48,881 nucleotides of DNA, from positions 1-48,881 of the forward strand of contig DASYRE010000012.1 of the NCBI GenBank assembly GCA_036004685.1. Reading direction: 5' to 3'. Shown one piece after another: positions 16,636 to 24,935 of the stretch (positions within the stretch are counted from its first letter, which is position 1; each line of letters starts with the position of its first letter). Below the pieces are notes generated by a model, which ran no database searches, had not been told where the DNA came from, and saw only the letters and a program-made list of their open reading frames with translations. A program made the position numbers and the translations under genes. Source of the stretch: Candidatus Polarisedimenticolia bacterium (lineage in GTDB: Bacteria > Acidobacteriota > Polarisedimenticolia > Gp22-AA2 > AA152).

Positions 16636-19509
16636 ATGACTTCCCGGACCCGTCGCCTCCTTTGGATCGCAGCCGCCGTGGTCGGCCTGCTGGTCGTCGT
16701 CGCGCTCGCCGCTCCCCTCCTCGTCGACATCAACCGCTATCACGACCCGATCGAAGCGCAGGCGAAGAGGATGCTCGGCCGCGAAGTTTCGCTGGGGCGG
16801 ATGAGCCTGCGGCTGTTGCCGATTCCGGGCGTGGGCGTCCGCCCGGTGCGCATCGCCTCGGATCGGCCCGGGGATCCGCCCTTCTTCCAGGCGGAGTCGT
16901 TCTCGGCGCGCGCCCGCATCTTGCCGCTGCTGCGCGGGCGCTTGGAGATCGCCTCGCTTTCTGCCTCGCGACCCGAGCTGAACCTGCACCGCTATCCCGA
17001 CGGCCGCTTCAACCTCCCGTCGCCCACGCCCGCGCCGGCCGGGCCGGCGCAGGTCCCCCCGCCCTCCGGCGCAGGAGGCACCAGCACGTTCACGCTGGCG
17101 CGGCTGCGCATCCGCAACGCCCGGGTGCGCTTCGTCGACGAGAAGGTGATTCCCGGAAAGACGGTCACGACGGTCCTGGAAGAGGTGGACATGGCGCTGA
17201 ACGGCTACGCGCCCGGCCGGCCGTTCGGCATCGACCTGGCCGCCGACCTTCCTCCGGCCAACTCCGGATCGCTGAAGCTCTCGGGGATCGTGGCGCTGCC
17301 GGTCGGCGGGACGGCATCTTCGGGCGTGACCGACCTCTCGGTCGAAGCGGACGACTTCCAGCCTGCCGCGTTCACTCCTTATTTCCAGTCGTTCCTCGGC
17401 ATCAGCCCGCCGCTGGGGAGGGTCTCCGCGAAGATCCAGACGCGGGCCCGCCTGCGGGCGGGGCCGAGCGGGAAATGGGAGCTGGACAGCGACGGCTTCC
17501 TGCGCGGCACGGTTGCGCTGCGCGAGGTGGCTCTGAGCGGCGCGCCGGCGGGACGCGGGCGGAGAGGGAACCTCGACCTCACGATCGACACGGCGCTCAC
17601 CGACGGCGGGCGGCGGATCGCCTTCAAGAAGCTGGAGGCCGCGACGGGCAAGAGCCGTCTGTCGGCCGGCGGCAACGTTTTCCTGTCCGACGCCGGCAGC
17701 CAGATCGACGTGACGGTGCGTCCGTCCCGGATCATGGCGGAGGATCTCGAGACGGTGGCCGCGGTCCTGGGAGCACCCTTCCCCACCGGTGTCTCTTCCA
17801 AGTCCCCCATCGCCTTCAAGGGGAGCGCTTCGGGGCCGCTGGCCCGACCCGATCGGATGAACTTCCGCGGCGAGATTGAGATGTCAGGGGTGCGCTATGC
17901 CGATCCGTCGTTCGGCAAGCCGATCGAAGACGCGGCCGGCCGGCTCGCCTTCGCCGATGGCGCGCTGCGCGTGGATCGCTTCTCGGCGCGCGTCGGGGAA
18001 ACGAGGATGGCGGGGAATCTGTCGGTGAAGGATTTCCGCACTCCGCAGCTCACGCTCGCCCTCTCCTCGCGAAAGGCCAACCTGGACGATCTCCTCGCAC
18101 TGATGACTCCCAGCCAGAAGACGGCCGCGCAGGCGCCTTCGCGGACGCCGGGCGGCGACGTCATGCAACGCACGCGCGGCACGGGAACGATCCGCATCGA
18201 CGAGGGGTCGTTCGGGACGTTCCGCTTCTCGCGCTTCGCCGGTGATCTGCGGCTCGACGGCAAGGTCGTCACCTTCGACCCGGTCACCTTCCAGCTCTAC
18301 GGCGGGACCTACAAGGGGCTGCTCTCCGCCGACCTGCGCGGCGCTGTGCCCCGGTATTCGTACAACAGCAGCCTCGCCGGGGTCGATAGCCAGAGGTTCC
18401 TGGCGGACAACTTCGGCGTCAAGGACCTCCTGGCCGGGGCGCTCACCGCCAACCTGACGCTTTCGGGAGCCGGAAGCGACGTCGACCGCATCCTGAACTC
18501 GATGCAGGGCGAAGGCAGCCTGCGGATCGATCGCGGCTGGATCGGACGGATCAACGTGCTGGGCGGGCTCGCCAAGGTGTCGAATCTGCTCGGCGAGGCG
18601 ACGCTCGCCAAGGTGAGCGGCGAAGTGGCCAAGAACCGCACCGACTTCTCCGTCCTCACCGCCGGCGTGCGCGTCGCCAACGGGCGGCTGTCGACGCAGG
18701 ACCTGAAGGTGACGAGCCGCGACCTGGGCGTGGAGGGGAAGGGATCGCTTAATCTGGCCGGGATGCTCGACTTCGACCTGAAGGTGCTCTTCTCCCCCGA
18801 CCTCACCGCCACGCTGCTGCGCGAAGGCAGCCGCGCCCGGTATCTCGAGCGCGAAGGGGATCGCATCGCGCTGCCGCTGACCATCCGCGGGCCGGTGGCG
18901 GCGCCGACCTACGGCGTGGACGTGCAGTCGATCACGCGCGCCGCGGCCCAGGGCGAAGTGCTGGAGAAGCTGTCCAAGAGAAAGTCGCCGCTCGGCGAGC
19001 TGGCGGGCGCCATCCTCGGGCGCAAGGGCGTCCCGAATCCGGGCGCACCCGCGCCGGGCGCGACTCCAGGTACGGTTCCGGGGACGACGGCTCCGGGCTC
19101 GACGGCTCCCGAAGGAGGGACGGCGGCGGTGCCTCCCGCCACCGCCGGGCCGCTTGCCGCTTCGCCCGATGGCGCGATGAAGATCAACTCCACCAAGTAC
19201 GAAGGCTCGCTCCTGCTTCCGGACCTGACGCTGCGCGGAGAGTTCAGCGGGACGGGTCTGGCGGGCGCCGACGTGAAGGTTGAAGGGAAGGGAGAGCGAG
19301 CGGTCTTCGAGCGCGCCGACGCCTTCAAGGAGATCGCGGCCTACTACGCCGCCCACGACCGCGCCCAGCCGGCGCGCATCCCCTTCAAGCTCAAGATCGA
19401 CGGCAAGCGGCTGATCGGGGCCGGGGATCTCAACGTTAGCATCACCCTGCGCCGGGCCGACGGGACCGCCTCGACGATGACCTTCCCCGTCGCCGGCCGC
19501 GGCCTCTGA
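16636..19509 (+). CDS. AsmA-family protein
   Basis: This encodes 957 residues. One N-terminal membrane anchor (about 8-30, LLWIAAAVVGLLVVVALAAP) precedes a very long periplasmic chain of beta-rich repeats. It starts with the AsmA signature region (DINRYHDPIEAQAKRMLGRE, then the SLRLLPIPGVGV segment) and ends in AsmA C-terminal-like repeats (DLKVTSRDLGVEGKGSLNLA). AsmA/TamB/YhdP proteins are thought to be hydrophobic grooves carrying phospholipids between the membranes. A Pro/Gly/Thr/Ala-rich disordered insert lies at about 800-850. The ATG at 16636 follows aaggag. The open frame continues about 99 codons upstream, but that region includes the promoter. It ends 30 bases from the convergent patatin gene. 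Confidence 0.9.
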   Translation: MTSRTRRLLWIAAAVVGLLVVVALAAPLLVDINRYHDPIEAQAKRMLGREVSLGRMSLRLLPIPGVGVRPVRIASDRPGDPPFFQAESFSARARILPLLRGRLEIASLSASRPELNLHRYPDGRFNLPSPTPAPAGPAQVPPPSGAGGTSTFTLARLRIRNARVRFVDEKVIPGKTVTTVLEEVDMALNGYAPGRPFGIDLAADLPPANSGSLKLSGIVALPVGGTASSGVTDLSVEADDFQPAAFTPYFQSFLGISPPLGRVSAKIQTRARLRAGPSGKWELDSDGFLRGTVALREVALSGAPAGRGRRGNLDLTIDTALTDGGRRIAFKKLEAATGKSRLSAGGNVFLSDAGSQIDVTVRPSRIMAEDLETVAAVLGAPFPTGVSSKSPIAFKGSASGPLARPDRMNFRGEIEMSGVRYADPSFGKPIEDAAGRLAFADGALRVDRFSARVGETRMAGNLSVKDFRTPQLTLALSSRKANLDDLLALMTPSQKTAAQAPSRTPGGDVMQRTRGTGTIRIDEGSFGTFRFSRFAGDLRLDGKVVTFDPVTFQLYGGTYKGLLSADLRGAVPRYSYNSSLAGVDSQRFLADNFGVKDLLAGALTANLTLSGAGSDVDRILNSMQGEGSLRIDRGWIGRINVLGGLAKVSNLLGEATLAKVSGEVAKNRTDFSVLTAGVRVANGRLSTQDLKVTSRDLGVEGKGSLNLAGMLDFDLKVLFSPDLTATLLREGSRARYLEREGDRIALPLTIRGPVAAPTYGVDVQSITRAAAQGEVLEKLSKRKSPLGELAGAILGRKGVPNPGAPAPGATPGTVPGTTAPGSTAPEGGTAAVPPATAGPLAASPDGAMKINSTKYEGSLLLPDLTLRGEFSGTGLAGADVKVEGKGERAVFERADAFKEIAAYYAAHDRAQPARIPFKLKIDGKRLIGAGDLNVSITLRRADGTASTMTFPVAGRGL

Positions 19510-19538
19510 AGGAGCAGCCGCTCCCGCGTATTGAAGCG

Positions 19539-20426
19539 TCAGCTCCCCACCGCGTGCAGGGAGCCCAGCGCCGCCCGGATCCTCGGCAGCGCCGCCTCGC
19601 TCGCCTCCTCGCCCCGGGCGATGATCTCCTCCATGGTGTGGAAATTGAAGAAGGAGTGGACGTGGTCGAACACGGGGTGGATGCCGACGATCGCCCCCTT
19701 GTGCGTGTAGCGGTGCAGGTCGTCGTGGGCGCGAATGAGGTTGCTGGCCGAGACGCGCACGATCTGATTGAGGAGGCGCAGCGGGCTGTCGAGCGGAGTG
19801 TCCAGCGACGAGCCGAACGACATCGCCAGGATCACGTGCGACCCTTCGGCGCTGGCGATGTCGCACGGCAGCGGGTTCGTCATCCCGCCGTCCACCAGCA
19901 ACGACTCCCCCCAGCGCACCGGCCTCATATAGATCGGCAGCGAGACGCTGGCCCGCACGGCGCGGGACAGGCTGCCCTCGCGCAAGACCACCGAGCGCCC
20001 CGTCCGGATGTCGGTCGCCACAATCCGCAGCGGAATCCGCGTGTCGGCGAAAGTCTTCCCCGGAAACATCGCGTCGAGGTTCCTCAGGATTCGCTTCCCC
20101 TTGATGAAGCCGAACTTCTCGATCGGCCTCGACCGCGGGCGCAGCAGCGCCGCCAGGAGACCGAAGTAGTCGAAATCGCGGAAGATCTCCGGCTTCCAGT
20201 AGCTCCAGAGGAAGCCCTCGATCTTCTCCAGATCGTCGGGGTAGAGGGCGTAGGCGGTGGCGAAGACGGCGCCGCCGCTGCTGGCGGCGATCAGGTCGAC
20301 GCCGATCTTCTCCCGCGTCAGCATACGGAAGAGGCCCAGCGTGGCGATGCACTTGATGCCGCCGGAGCCCAGCACCAGCGCCACTCTCGGCGGCTTGGCG
20401 CGCGGTCCTTCATGGGATCCGTCCAT
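19539..20426 (-). CDS. Patatin-like phospholipase
   Basis: This 295-residue protein has the full patatin core: the glycine-rich oxyanion loop GSGGIK at 20-25, the nucleophile elbow AASSGG with Ser49 (AxSxG in place of the usual GxSxG), and the dyad aspartate Asp179 in VDGGMTNPLP. There is no signal peptide, so it probably acts on membrane lipids from the cytoplasm, like the RssA/YchK group. The ATG at 20426 follows GGAG with six to seven bases of spacing; the frame is open for 26 more codons of unlikely sequence. It converges with the AsmA-like gene and diverges from the zinc-ribbon gene. The Gly-to-Ala change at the elbow is mild and should not prevent activity. Confidence 0.92.
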   Translation of the reverse strand: MDGSHEGPRAKPPRVALVLGSGGIKCIATLGLFRMLTREKIGVDLIAASSGGAVFATAYALYPDDLEKIEGFLWSYWKPEIFRDFDYFGLLAALLRPRSRPIEKFGFIKGKRILRNLDAMFPGKTFADTRIPLRIVATDIRTGRSVVLREGSLSRAVRASVSLPIYMRPVRWGESLLVDGGMTNPLPCDIASAEGSHVILAMSFGSSLDTPLDSPLRLLNQIVRVSASNLIRAHDDLHRYTHKGAIVGIHPVFDHVHSFFNFHTMEEIIARGEEASEAALPRIRAALGSLHAVGS

Positions 20427-20505
20427 GCGTCGCTCCGGGCGGCGCCCGGGGCGGCGCCGGCGCGGGATTATAGCCCCCGCGCCGGATTCGGAACAACCCC
20501 ACACG

Positions 20506-20535
20506 TTGCAACGAGCCGCCGCGCGGCGCTAGAAT
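20506..20535 (+). promoter_or_regulatory. Sigma-70-type promoter of the zinc-ribbon gene
   Basis: TTGCAA (20506-20511) and TAGAAT (20530-20535) are separated by 18 bases, matching the consensus at four and five of six positions. Transcription would start near 20542, 25 bases before the ATG. Confidence 0.6.
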
Positions 20536-20566
20536 GATTTCAAAACATCCGCCAGCGAGGTCTGCG

Positions 20567-20797
20567 ATGCCTCTCTTCGAATACCGTTGCCAGGAGTGCG
20601 GCGAGCGCTTCGAGAAGGTCGTCTTCGATCGCCGCCGCACCGTCACCTGTAAGAAGTGCCACAGCCCGCGGGTCCAGAAGCTCATCTCGGTGTTCGCCGT
20701 CGCCGGCGGCTCCCGGCGCGAGACGGCGGCGCTGGAGTCGGGCCCCTGCACCAGCTGCGGCGCCCCGCAGCGCGGCACCTGCGGCTTCGACGACTGA
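20567..20797 (+). CDS. FmdB-family zinc ribbon protein
   Basis: This encodes 76 residues. The N-terminus MPLFEYRCQECGERFEKVV and the second pair CKKC make a four-cysteine zinc ribbon typical of the FmdB/CxxC regulatory protein family, followed by a Ser/Gly/Cys-rich tail with a third CxxC (CTSC). Members are small cytoplasmic proteins of unclear role, some linked by name to formamidase/amidase regulation in Methylophilus. The ATG at 20567 follows GAGG and matches the conserved family start; the frame upstream belongs to the promoter. A weak G+C-rich hairpin at 20808-20832 after the gene could be its terminator. Confidence 0.88.
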   Translation: MPLFEYRCQECGERFEKVVFDRRRTVTCKKCHSPRVQKLISVFAVAGGSRRETAALESGPCTSCGAPQRGTCGFDD

Positions 20798-20955
20798 AGC
20801 CTCTTCTCGCCGGCCCCTTCCCGGGCCCGGCGCGGTCCGTCTCGAAACCTTGTCTCCCCCCCGGCGTATTGTCGGTAGGCGGCGTCCGGAGCATTTGACT
20901 TGTCCGGGCACCCGATCTCCAATGGGCGGCGCCCCACGCCGCGCAGGAGCCGAGG

Positions 20956-21597
20956 ATGACGGCACCCGATCGCGCCAGGACTTCTCCGGGGCGCGGCACA
21001 ACCCGCCGCGAATTCTTGACCGGCGTCACCGGCGCGCTGACCGCGGCGGCGATGGCCGGAGGGAAGCTTCTCGGATCCGCGGAGGAGGGAGCCACGGCGA
21101 AACCGATTCGGGGACCGGGCAAGACGAAGATCACCCTCGAGGTGAACGGGCGGCGGCGCGAGCTCTCCGTGGAGCCGAGAACCACGTTGCTGGCGGCGCT
21201 GCGCGACGAGCTGCGGCTGACCGGCACCAAGAGCGTCTGCGAGCTGGGGCAGTGCGGCGCCTGCACGATCCTTCTCGGCCAAACGGCGCGCTACGCCTGC
21301 CTGACGCTCGCCGTCCAGGCGGACGGCAGAAGCGTCACCACGATCGAGGGTCTCGCCTCCCCCGCCGGCGATCTCCATCCGCTGCAGGCGGCGTTCGTGG
21401 AGACCGACGGCCTGCAATGCGGCTTCTGCACGCCCGGGCAGGTGATGGCCGCGGCGGCGCTGCTGCGGCGCCGGCCCGATCCCAAGCCGGAGGAGATCCG
21501 CGCGGCGCTCGCGGGGAACACCTGCCGGTGCGCCGCCTATCCGAAGATCTTCGAAGCGGTGGCTCTGGCCGCCTCGCGGCTCAAGCCGCGACCCTGA
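20956..21597 (+). CDS. Tat-exported 2Fe-2S subunit of a molybdenum hydroxylase
   Basis: This encodes 213 residues. A twin-arginine signal (TRREFLTG, Arg17-Arg18, then an alanine-rich hydrophobic stretch) directs export of the folded complex. Two 2Fe-2S clusters are ligated by Cys95, 100, 103, 115 (CELGQCGAC...C, plant-ferredoxin type) and Cys155, 158, 190, 192 (CGFC...CRC, helical domain), the standard arrangement of xanthine-oxidase-family small subunits. It passes electrons from the Mo site to FAD. The Mo and FAD subunits follow directly. E. coli PaoA (periplasmic aldehyde oxidoreductase) has the same Tat-signal layout. The ATG at 20956 is preceded by aggag. Confidence 0.94.
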   Translation: MTAPDRARTSPGRGTTRREFLTGVTGALTAAAMAGGKLLGSAEEGATAKPIRGPGKTKITLEVNGRRRELSVEPRTTLLAALRDELRLTGTKSVCELGQCGACTILLGQTARYACLTLAVQADGRSVTTIEGLASPAGDLHPLQAAFVETDGLQCGFCTPGQVMAAAALLRRRPDPKPEEIRAALAGNTCRCAAYPKIFEAVALAASRLKPRP

Positions 21598-21613
21598 GCC
21601 ACGGAGAGGGCCC

Positions 21614-23821
21614 TTGTCCCGAAAAACGCGCATCCGCCTCGGCATGCCCGGCCGTTTCAAGGAGGCGGAGGTATCGCTACCCGATCGCGAGCCCGATCCG
21701 TGGGACATCGAGGCCGATCTCCGGGTCGTCGGCCGGCGGATCCCCCGCGTCGACGGGCCCGACAAAGTCTCGGGCCGCGCCCGCTACACCTTCGATCTGC
21801 AAATCCCCGGGATGCTCCACGGGGCCATCCTGCGCTGTCCCCTGCCGCACGCCCGTCTGAAGCGGATCGACACGGCGCTTGCCGAGACCCATCCAGGCGT
21901 GCGCGCCGTCCTCGTTCTCGAGGCGAAGGAATATCCCTACGCCGGATGCGAGGTGGCGGCCGTCGCGGCCGACACGCTCGCGGCGGCCGAGGAGGCGCTG
22001 CGGCGGATCAAGGTGGAATACGAGCCGCTCCCCTTCGTCACCGATCCCGATCGGGCCCGCCAGCCGGGCGCTCCGGCGGTGCGTCCCTCCGGCAACGTGG
22101 AGCCGACCGTGTCGACCCGCCGCGGCGACGTGGAAGCCGCCTGGCGCTCCTCGGATGCGGTGGTGGAGGCCGTCTTCCGGACCCCGGTCGCGCTGCACGC
22201 CTGTCTCGAAGGGCACGGGAGCCTGGCGAAGTGGGACGGCGACCAGGTCACGCTCTGGGATTCGACGCAGGCGGTGTTCGACGTGCGCGATTCGCTGGCG
22301 AAGGCGCTCGGCATTCCCGCCGACAAGGTCCGCGTCATCAAGGACCACGCGGGCGGAGGGTTCGGAAGCAAGCTGCAGATGCGCTCCTATTCCCCCATCG
22401 CGGCGCGGCTGGCCCGAAAGGCGGGCGCCCCCGTCCGCCTCCTGCTGAATCGCCGCGACGACTTCCTGGCGACGGGGAACCGTCACTCCTCGGTGCAGAC
22501 GGTCAAGATCGCCGGGAAAAAGGACGGGACTCTGACCGCGCTGTCGTGGAAGAGCTACGGCACCGGAGGAACGGAGGGCGGGGCCCAGACGTCCGGCCCG
22601 ATCCCCGACCTCTACCGTTTCCCGAGCCTCCGGATCGAGGAGGAGGACGTCTTCACCCACGCCGGACCGGCCTGTCCCATGCGCGCCCCCGGTCACGTCC
22701 AGGGAATGATCGGCCTGGAGGGGGCGATCGACGAGCTGAGCGAGAAACTCGGCCTGGACCCGCTCGAGGTGCGGATCAAGAACGATCCGAGCGACCTTCG
22801 GCGGGAAGAGTTCAAGCTGGGAGCCGCGCGCTTCGGCTGGAAGAGCCGCCGTCCTTCCGGGACCTCACCCGGGCCGCGCAAGCGCGGCATGGGGGTGGCG
22901 GGATCGACCTGGGACGGCAGCGGCATCCCCGGCCCGCGGGTCGAAATCAAGCTCCACGCCCGCGGCGGCGTCGATCTCTATTGCGGCACCCAGGACATCG
23001 GGACCGGCACCCGGACGCTGCTGGCGCAGGTCGCGGCCGAGGAGCTGGGGCTCCGCGTGGACGACGTCTCCGTCCATCTCGGCGATTCCTATTTCCCTTA
23101 TTCCATCCTCAGCGGCGGAAGCCTGACCGCCGCCTCCGTCACGCCCGCCGCCCGTTCGGCGGCGGCGGACGCGCGGCGCGCGCTGCTCGATCGGGCGGCT
23201 GCGGTTCTGGGCGTCCGCGCCGAGGACCTGAAGACTTCACGCCGGCGGGTCGCCGCTCCGGGCGGCAAGGTGATCGCGTGGGAGGAAGTCCTGCGCCAGG
23301 TCCCCGGAGGGACCCTCGCGGGCGTTGGGGAGCGCGCCCCGAACTTCTCCGGGTACCACCGGGGAACGGCAGGGTGCCAGTTCGTGGAAGCGGAGGTGGA
23401 CGTGGAGACCGGGCAGGTGCGCGTGCTGCGCGTCGTGGCGGTCCACGATTCCGGCCGGGTGGTCAATCCGCTTCTCTGGGAGAGCCAGGTGAACGGGGGG
23501 ATTCTCCAGGGAATCTCGTTCGCGCTGCTCGAGGAGCGGGTCATGGACCATCGTTTCGGGAAGGTGCTGAACCCGAACCTCGAGGCGTACAAGGTGATCG
23601 GCGCCCTGGAAGTCCCGGAAATCGAGATCCATCCCTTCCCGGTGGCGGCGGGCTTTAACAACACCCAGGTGATGGGAATCGGGGAGCCGGCGATCATCCC
23701 CACGGCCGCCGCCGTGGCCAACGCCGTGGCCAACGCCCTCGGCCTCCGGATCTACGATCTCCCGCTGACTCCCGACAAGATTCTGGACGCCCTCGAGGCC
23801 GCGGCCGCGAGGCGGACATGA
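21614..23821 (+). CDS. Molybdopterin-binding large subunit of a xanthine-oxidase-family hydroxylase
   Basis: This 735-residue catalytic subunit oxidises an aldehyde or N-heterocycle by hydroxylation at Mo. Recognisable parts are the N-terminal domain (RRIPRVDGPDKVSGRARYTF), the Mo-cofactor segment GGGFGSK, further cofactor loops (CGTQDIGTGTRT) and the catalytic base Glu691 in GIGEPAIIP. It lacks a signal peptide and is presumably co-exported with the Tat-bearing small subunit. Its length and three-subunit order resemble PaoC/YagR-type enzymes. The likely start is TTG at 21614, after ggagaggg. It overlaps the FAD subunit gene by four bases. The substrate cannot be read; no dedicated insertion chaperone or cofactor gene is in the window. 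Confidence 0.94.
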   Translation: MSRKTRIRLGMPGRFKEAEVSLPDREPDPWDIEADLRVVGRRIPRVDGPDKVSGRARYTFDLQIPGMLHGAILRCPLPHARLKRIDTALAETHPGVRAVLVLEAKEYPYAGCEVAAVAADTLAAAEEALRRIKVEYEPLPFVTDPDRARQPGAPAVRPSGNVEPTVSTRRGDVEAAWRSSDAVVEAVFRTPVALHACLEGHGSLAKWDGDQVTLWDSTQAVFDVRDSLAKALGIPADKVRVIKDHAGGGFGSKLQMRSYSPIAARLARKAGAPVRLLLNRRDDFLATGNRHSSVQTVKIAGKKDGTLTALSWKSYGTGGTEGGAQTSGPIPDLYRFPSLRIEEEDVFTHAGPACPMRAPGHVQGMIGLEGAIDELSEKLGLDPLEVRIKNDPSDLRREEFKLGAARFGWKSRRPSGTSPGPRKRGMGVAGSTWDGSGIPGPRVEIKLHARGGVDLYCGTQDIGTGTRTLLAQVAAEELGLRVDDVSVHLGDSYFPYSILSGGSLTAASVTPAARSAAADARRALLDRAAAVLGVRAEDLKTSRRRVAAPGGKVIAWEEVLRQVPGGTLAGVGERAPNFSGYHRGTAGCQFVEAEVDVETGQVRVLRVVAVHDSGRVVNPLLWESQVNGGILQGISFALLEERVMDHRFGKVLNPNLEAYKVIGALEVPEIEIHPFPVAAGFNNTQVMGIGEPAIIPTAAAVANAVANALGLRIYDLPLTPDKILDALEAAAARRT

Positions 23822-24798
23822 AGGCCTTCGAGTACGCCAGCGCGCGGAGCCTGAAGCAGGCGGTTTCGCTCCTCCGGGAGAAAGCGGGGAAAGCGCAGGT
23901 CCTCGCGGGCGGCACCGATCTCATCCCCCAGATGAAGGAGCGGATCGCCGAGCCGGAGCGGCTGGTCGACCTCCAGGGCGTTCCCGGCCTGAACCGGATC
24001 GACAGCGACGGAGGAGAATTGCGCCTGGGAGCGCTCGTCTCGCTCGCCGAGATCGCGGAGCATCCGGAGATCGCCTCGAGCTGGCGCGCTCTTTCGCAAG
24101 GGGCGGGGGCCGCCGCGTCCCCGCAGATCCGGAACGCCGGGACGCTCGGCGGCAACCTGTGCCAGCGCCCGCGCTGCTGGTATTACCGCAGCGAGGACTT
24201 TCTCTGCCGGAAGAAGGGGGGCGACACCTGCTTCGCCCTGGAGGGCGAGAACAAGTATCACGCCATCTTCGGGGGGGACGAATGCCGGATCGTCCATCCC
24301 TCCGACACGGCCCCGGCTCTCGTGGCCTTCGGATCCACGGCGGCGATCCAGTCGCCGTCCGGCGAGCGGCGCCTGCCGCTTGCCGAGTTCTTCGCCATGC
24401 CCTCGGCCGACGTGACGCGCGAGAACGTCCTGAAGGATGACGAGATTCTCTCGGCGATCCAGGTCCCTAAGCCCTTGGCGGGGACACGCAGCGCCTACCT
24501 GAAAATCCGCGAGAAGGCCTCCTTCGACTTCGCGCTTGTCTCCTGCGCCGCGGTCCTGACGTTCGCAGGGCCGACCTGCGAGCGCGCCCGCATCGTGCTC
24601 GGCGGCGTGGCGCCCGTCCCGTGGCGATGCCGCGAGGCGGAAGAGATCCTGGCGGGCCGCGCCCTCGATCCGGCGCGCCTCGCGCGCTGCGCCGAGGCGG
24701 CGCTCGCCGGCGCCGCCCCCCTCTCCAAGAACCGTTATAAGGTCGCTCTCGCCAAGGCCGCCGTCCGCCGCGTCCTGGCCGGGCTCCGGGAAGCCTGA
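23818..24798 (+). CDS. FAD-binding subunit of the molybdenum hydroxylase, with predicted 4Fe-4S site
   Basis: This encodes 326 residues. FAD-binding motifs are LAGGTDLIPQMKE (29-41) and TLGGNLCQRPRCWY (109-122), with the CO-dehydrogenase flavoprotein C-terminal domain following. Four cysteines at 115, 120, 130 and 138 sit in the insertion that binds an extra 4Fe-4S cluster in E. coli PaoB and in 4-hydroxybenzoyl-CoA reductase; their presence suggests the same here. The ATG at 23818 overlaps the Mo-subunit stop (ATGA). The gene ends directly at a dispersed repeat (24799-24935), which separates it from a convergent gene. Confidence 0.94.
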   Translation: MKAFEYASARSLKQAVSLLREKAGKAQVLAGGTDLIPQMKERIAEPERLVDLQGVPGLNRIDSDGGELRLGALVSLAEIAEHPEIASSWRALSQGAGAAASPQIRNAGTLGGNLCQRPRCWYYRSEDFLCRKKGGDTCFALEGENKYHAIFGGDECRIVHPSDTAPALVAFGSTAAIQSPSGERRLPLAEFFAMPSADVTRENVLKDDEILSAIQVPKPLAGTRSAYLKIREKASFDFALVSCAAVLTFAGPTCERARIVLGGVAPVPWRCREAEEILAGRALDPARLARCAEAALAGAAPLSKNRYKVALAKAAVRRVLAGLREA

Positions 24799-24935
24799 CC
24801 CCTCGCCGCGCCCGGATCGCAAGGCACGGTATGCGTGCCGTGGCTCCAGGGCGGTACGCAAGCCCGGCGCGACCCGGCGAGCCGGGATGCATCGGCGACC
24901 TCGGTGTTAACATGATTTCCGAAACGCAACACTAG
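24799..24935. repeat. Dispersed palindromic repeat, copy 2, filling a convergent intergenic gap
   Basis: The core (gcccggatcgcaaggc, then ggcggtacgcaagc and ggcgagccgggatg) is homologous to the repeats at the two window ends. Bases 24905-24935 are the exact inverted complement of the left terminus at 48744-48774. Its own left terminus is missing. The stem gcgtgcc / ggtacgc keeps pairing by a G-U wobble relative to the other copies, which hints at selection for structure. It occupies the whole gap between the FAD subunit gene (+) and the membrane protein gene (-), and its CTAG end supplies the latter's TAG stop. It might act as a bidirectional terminator. Confidence 0.8.
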
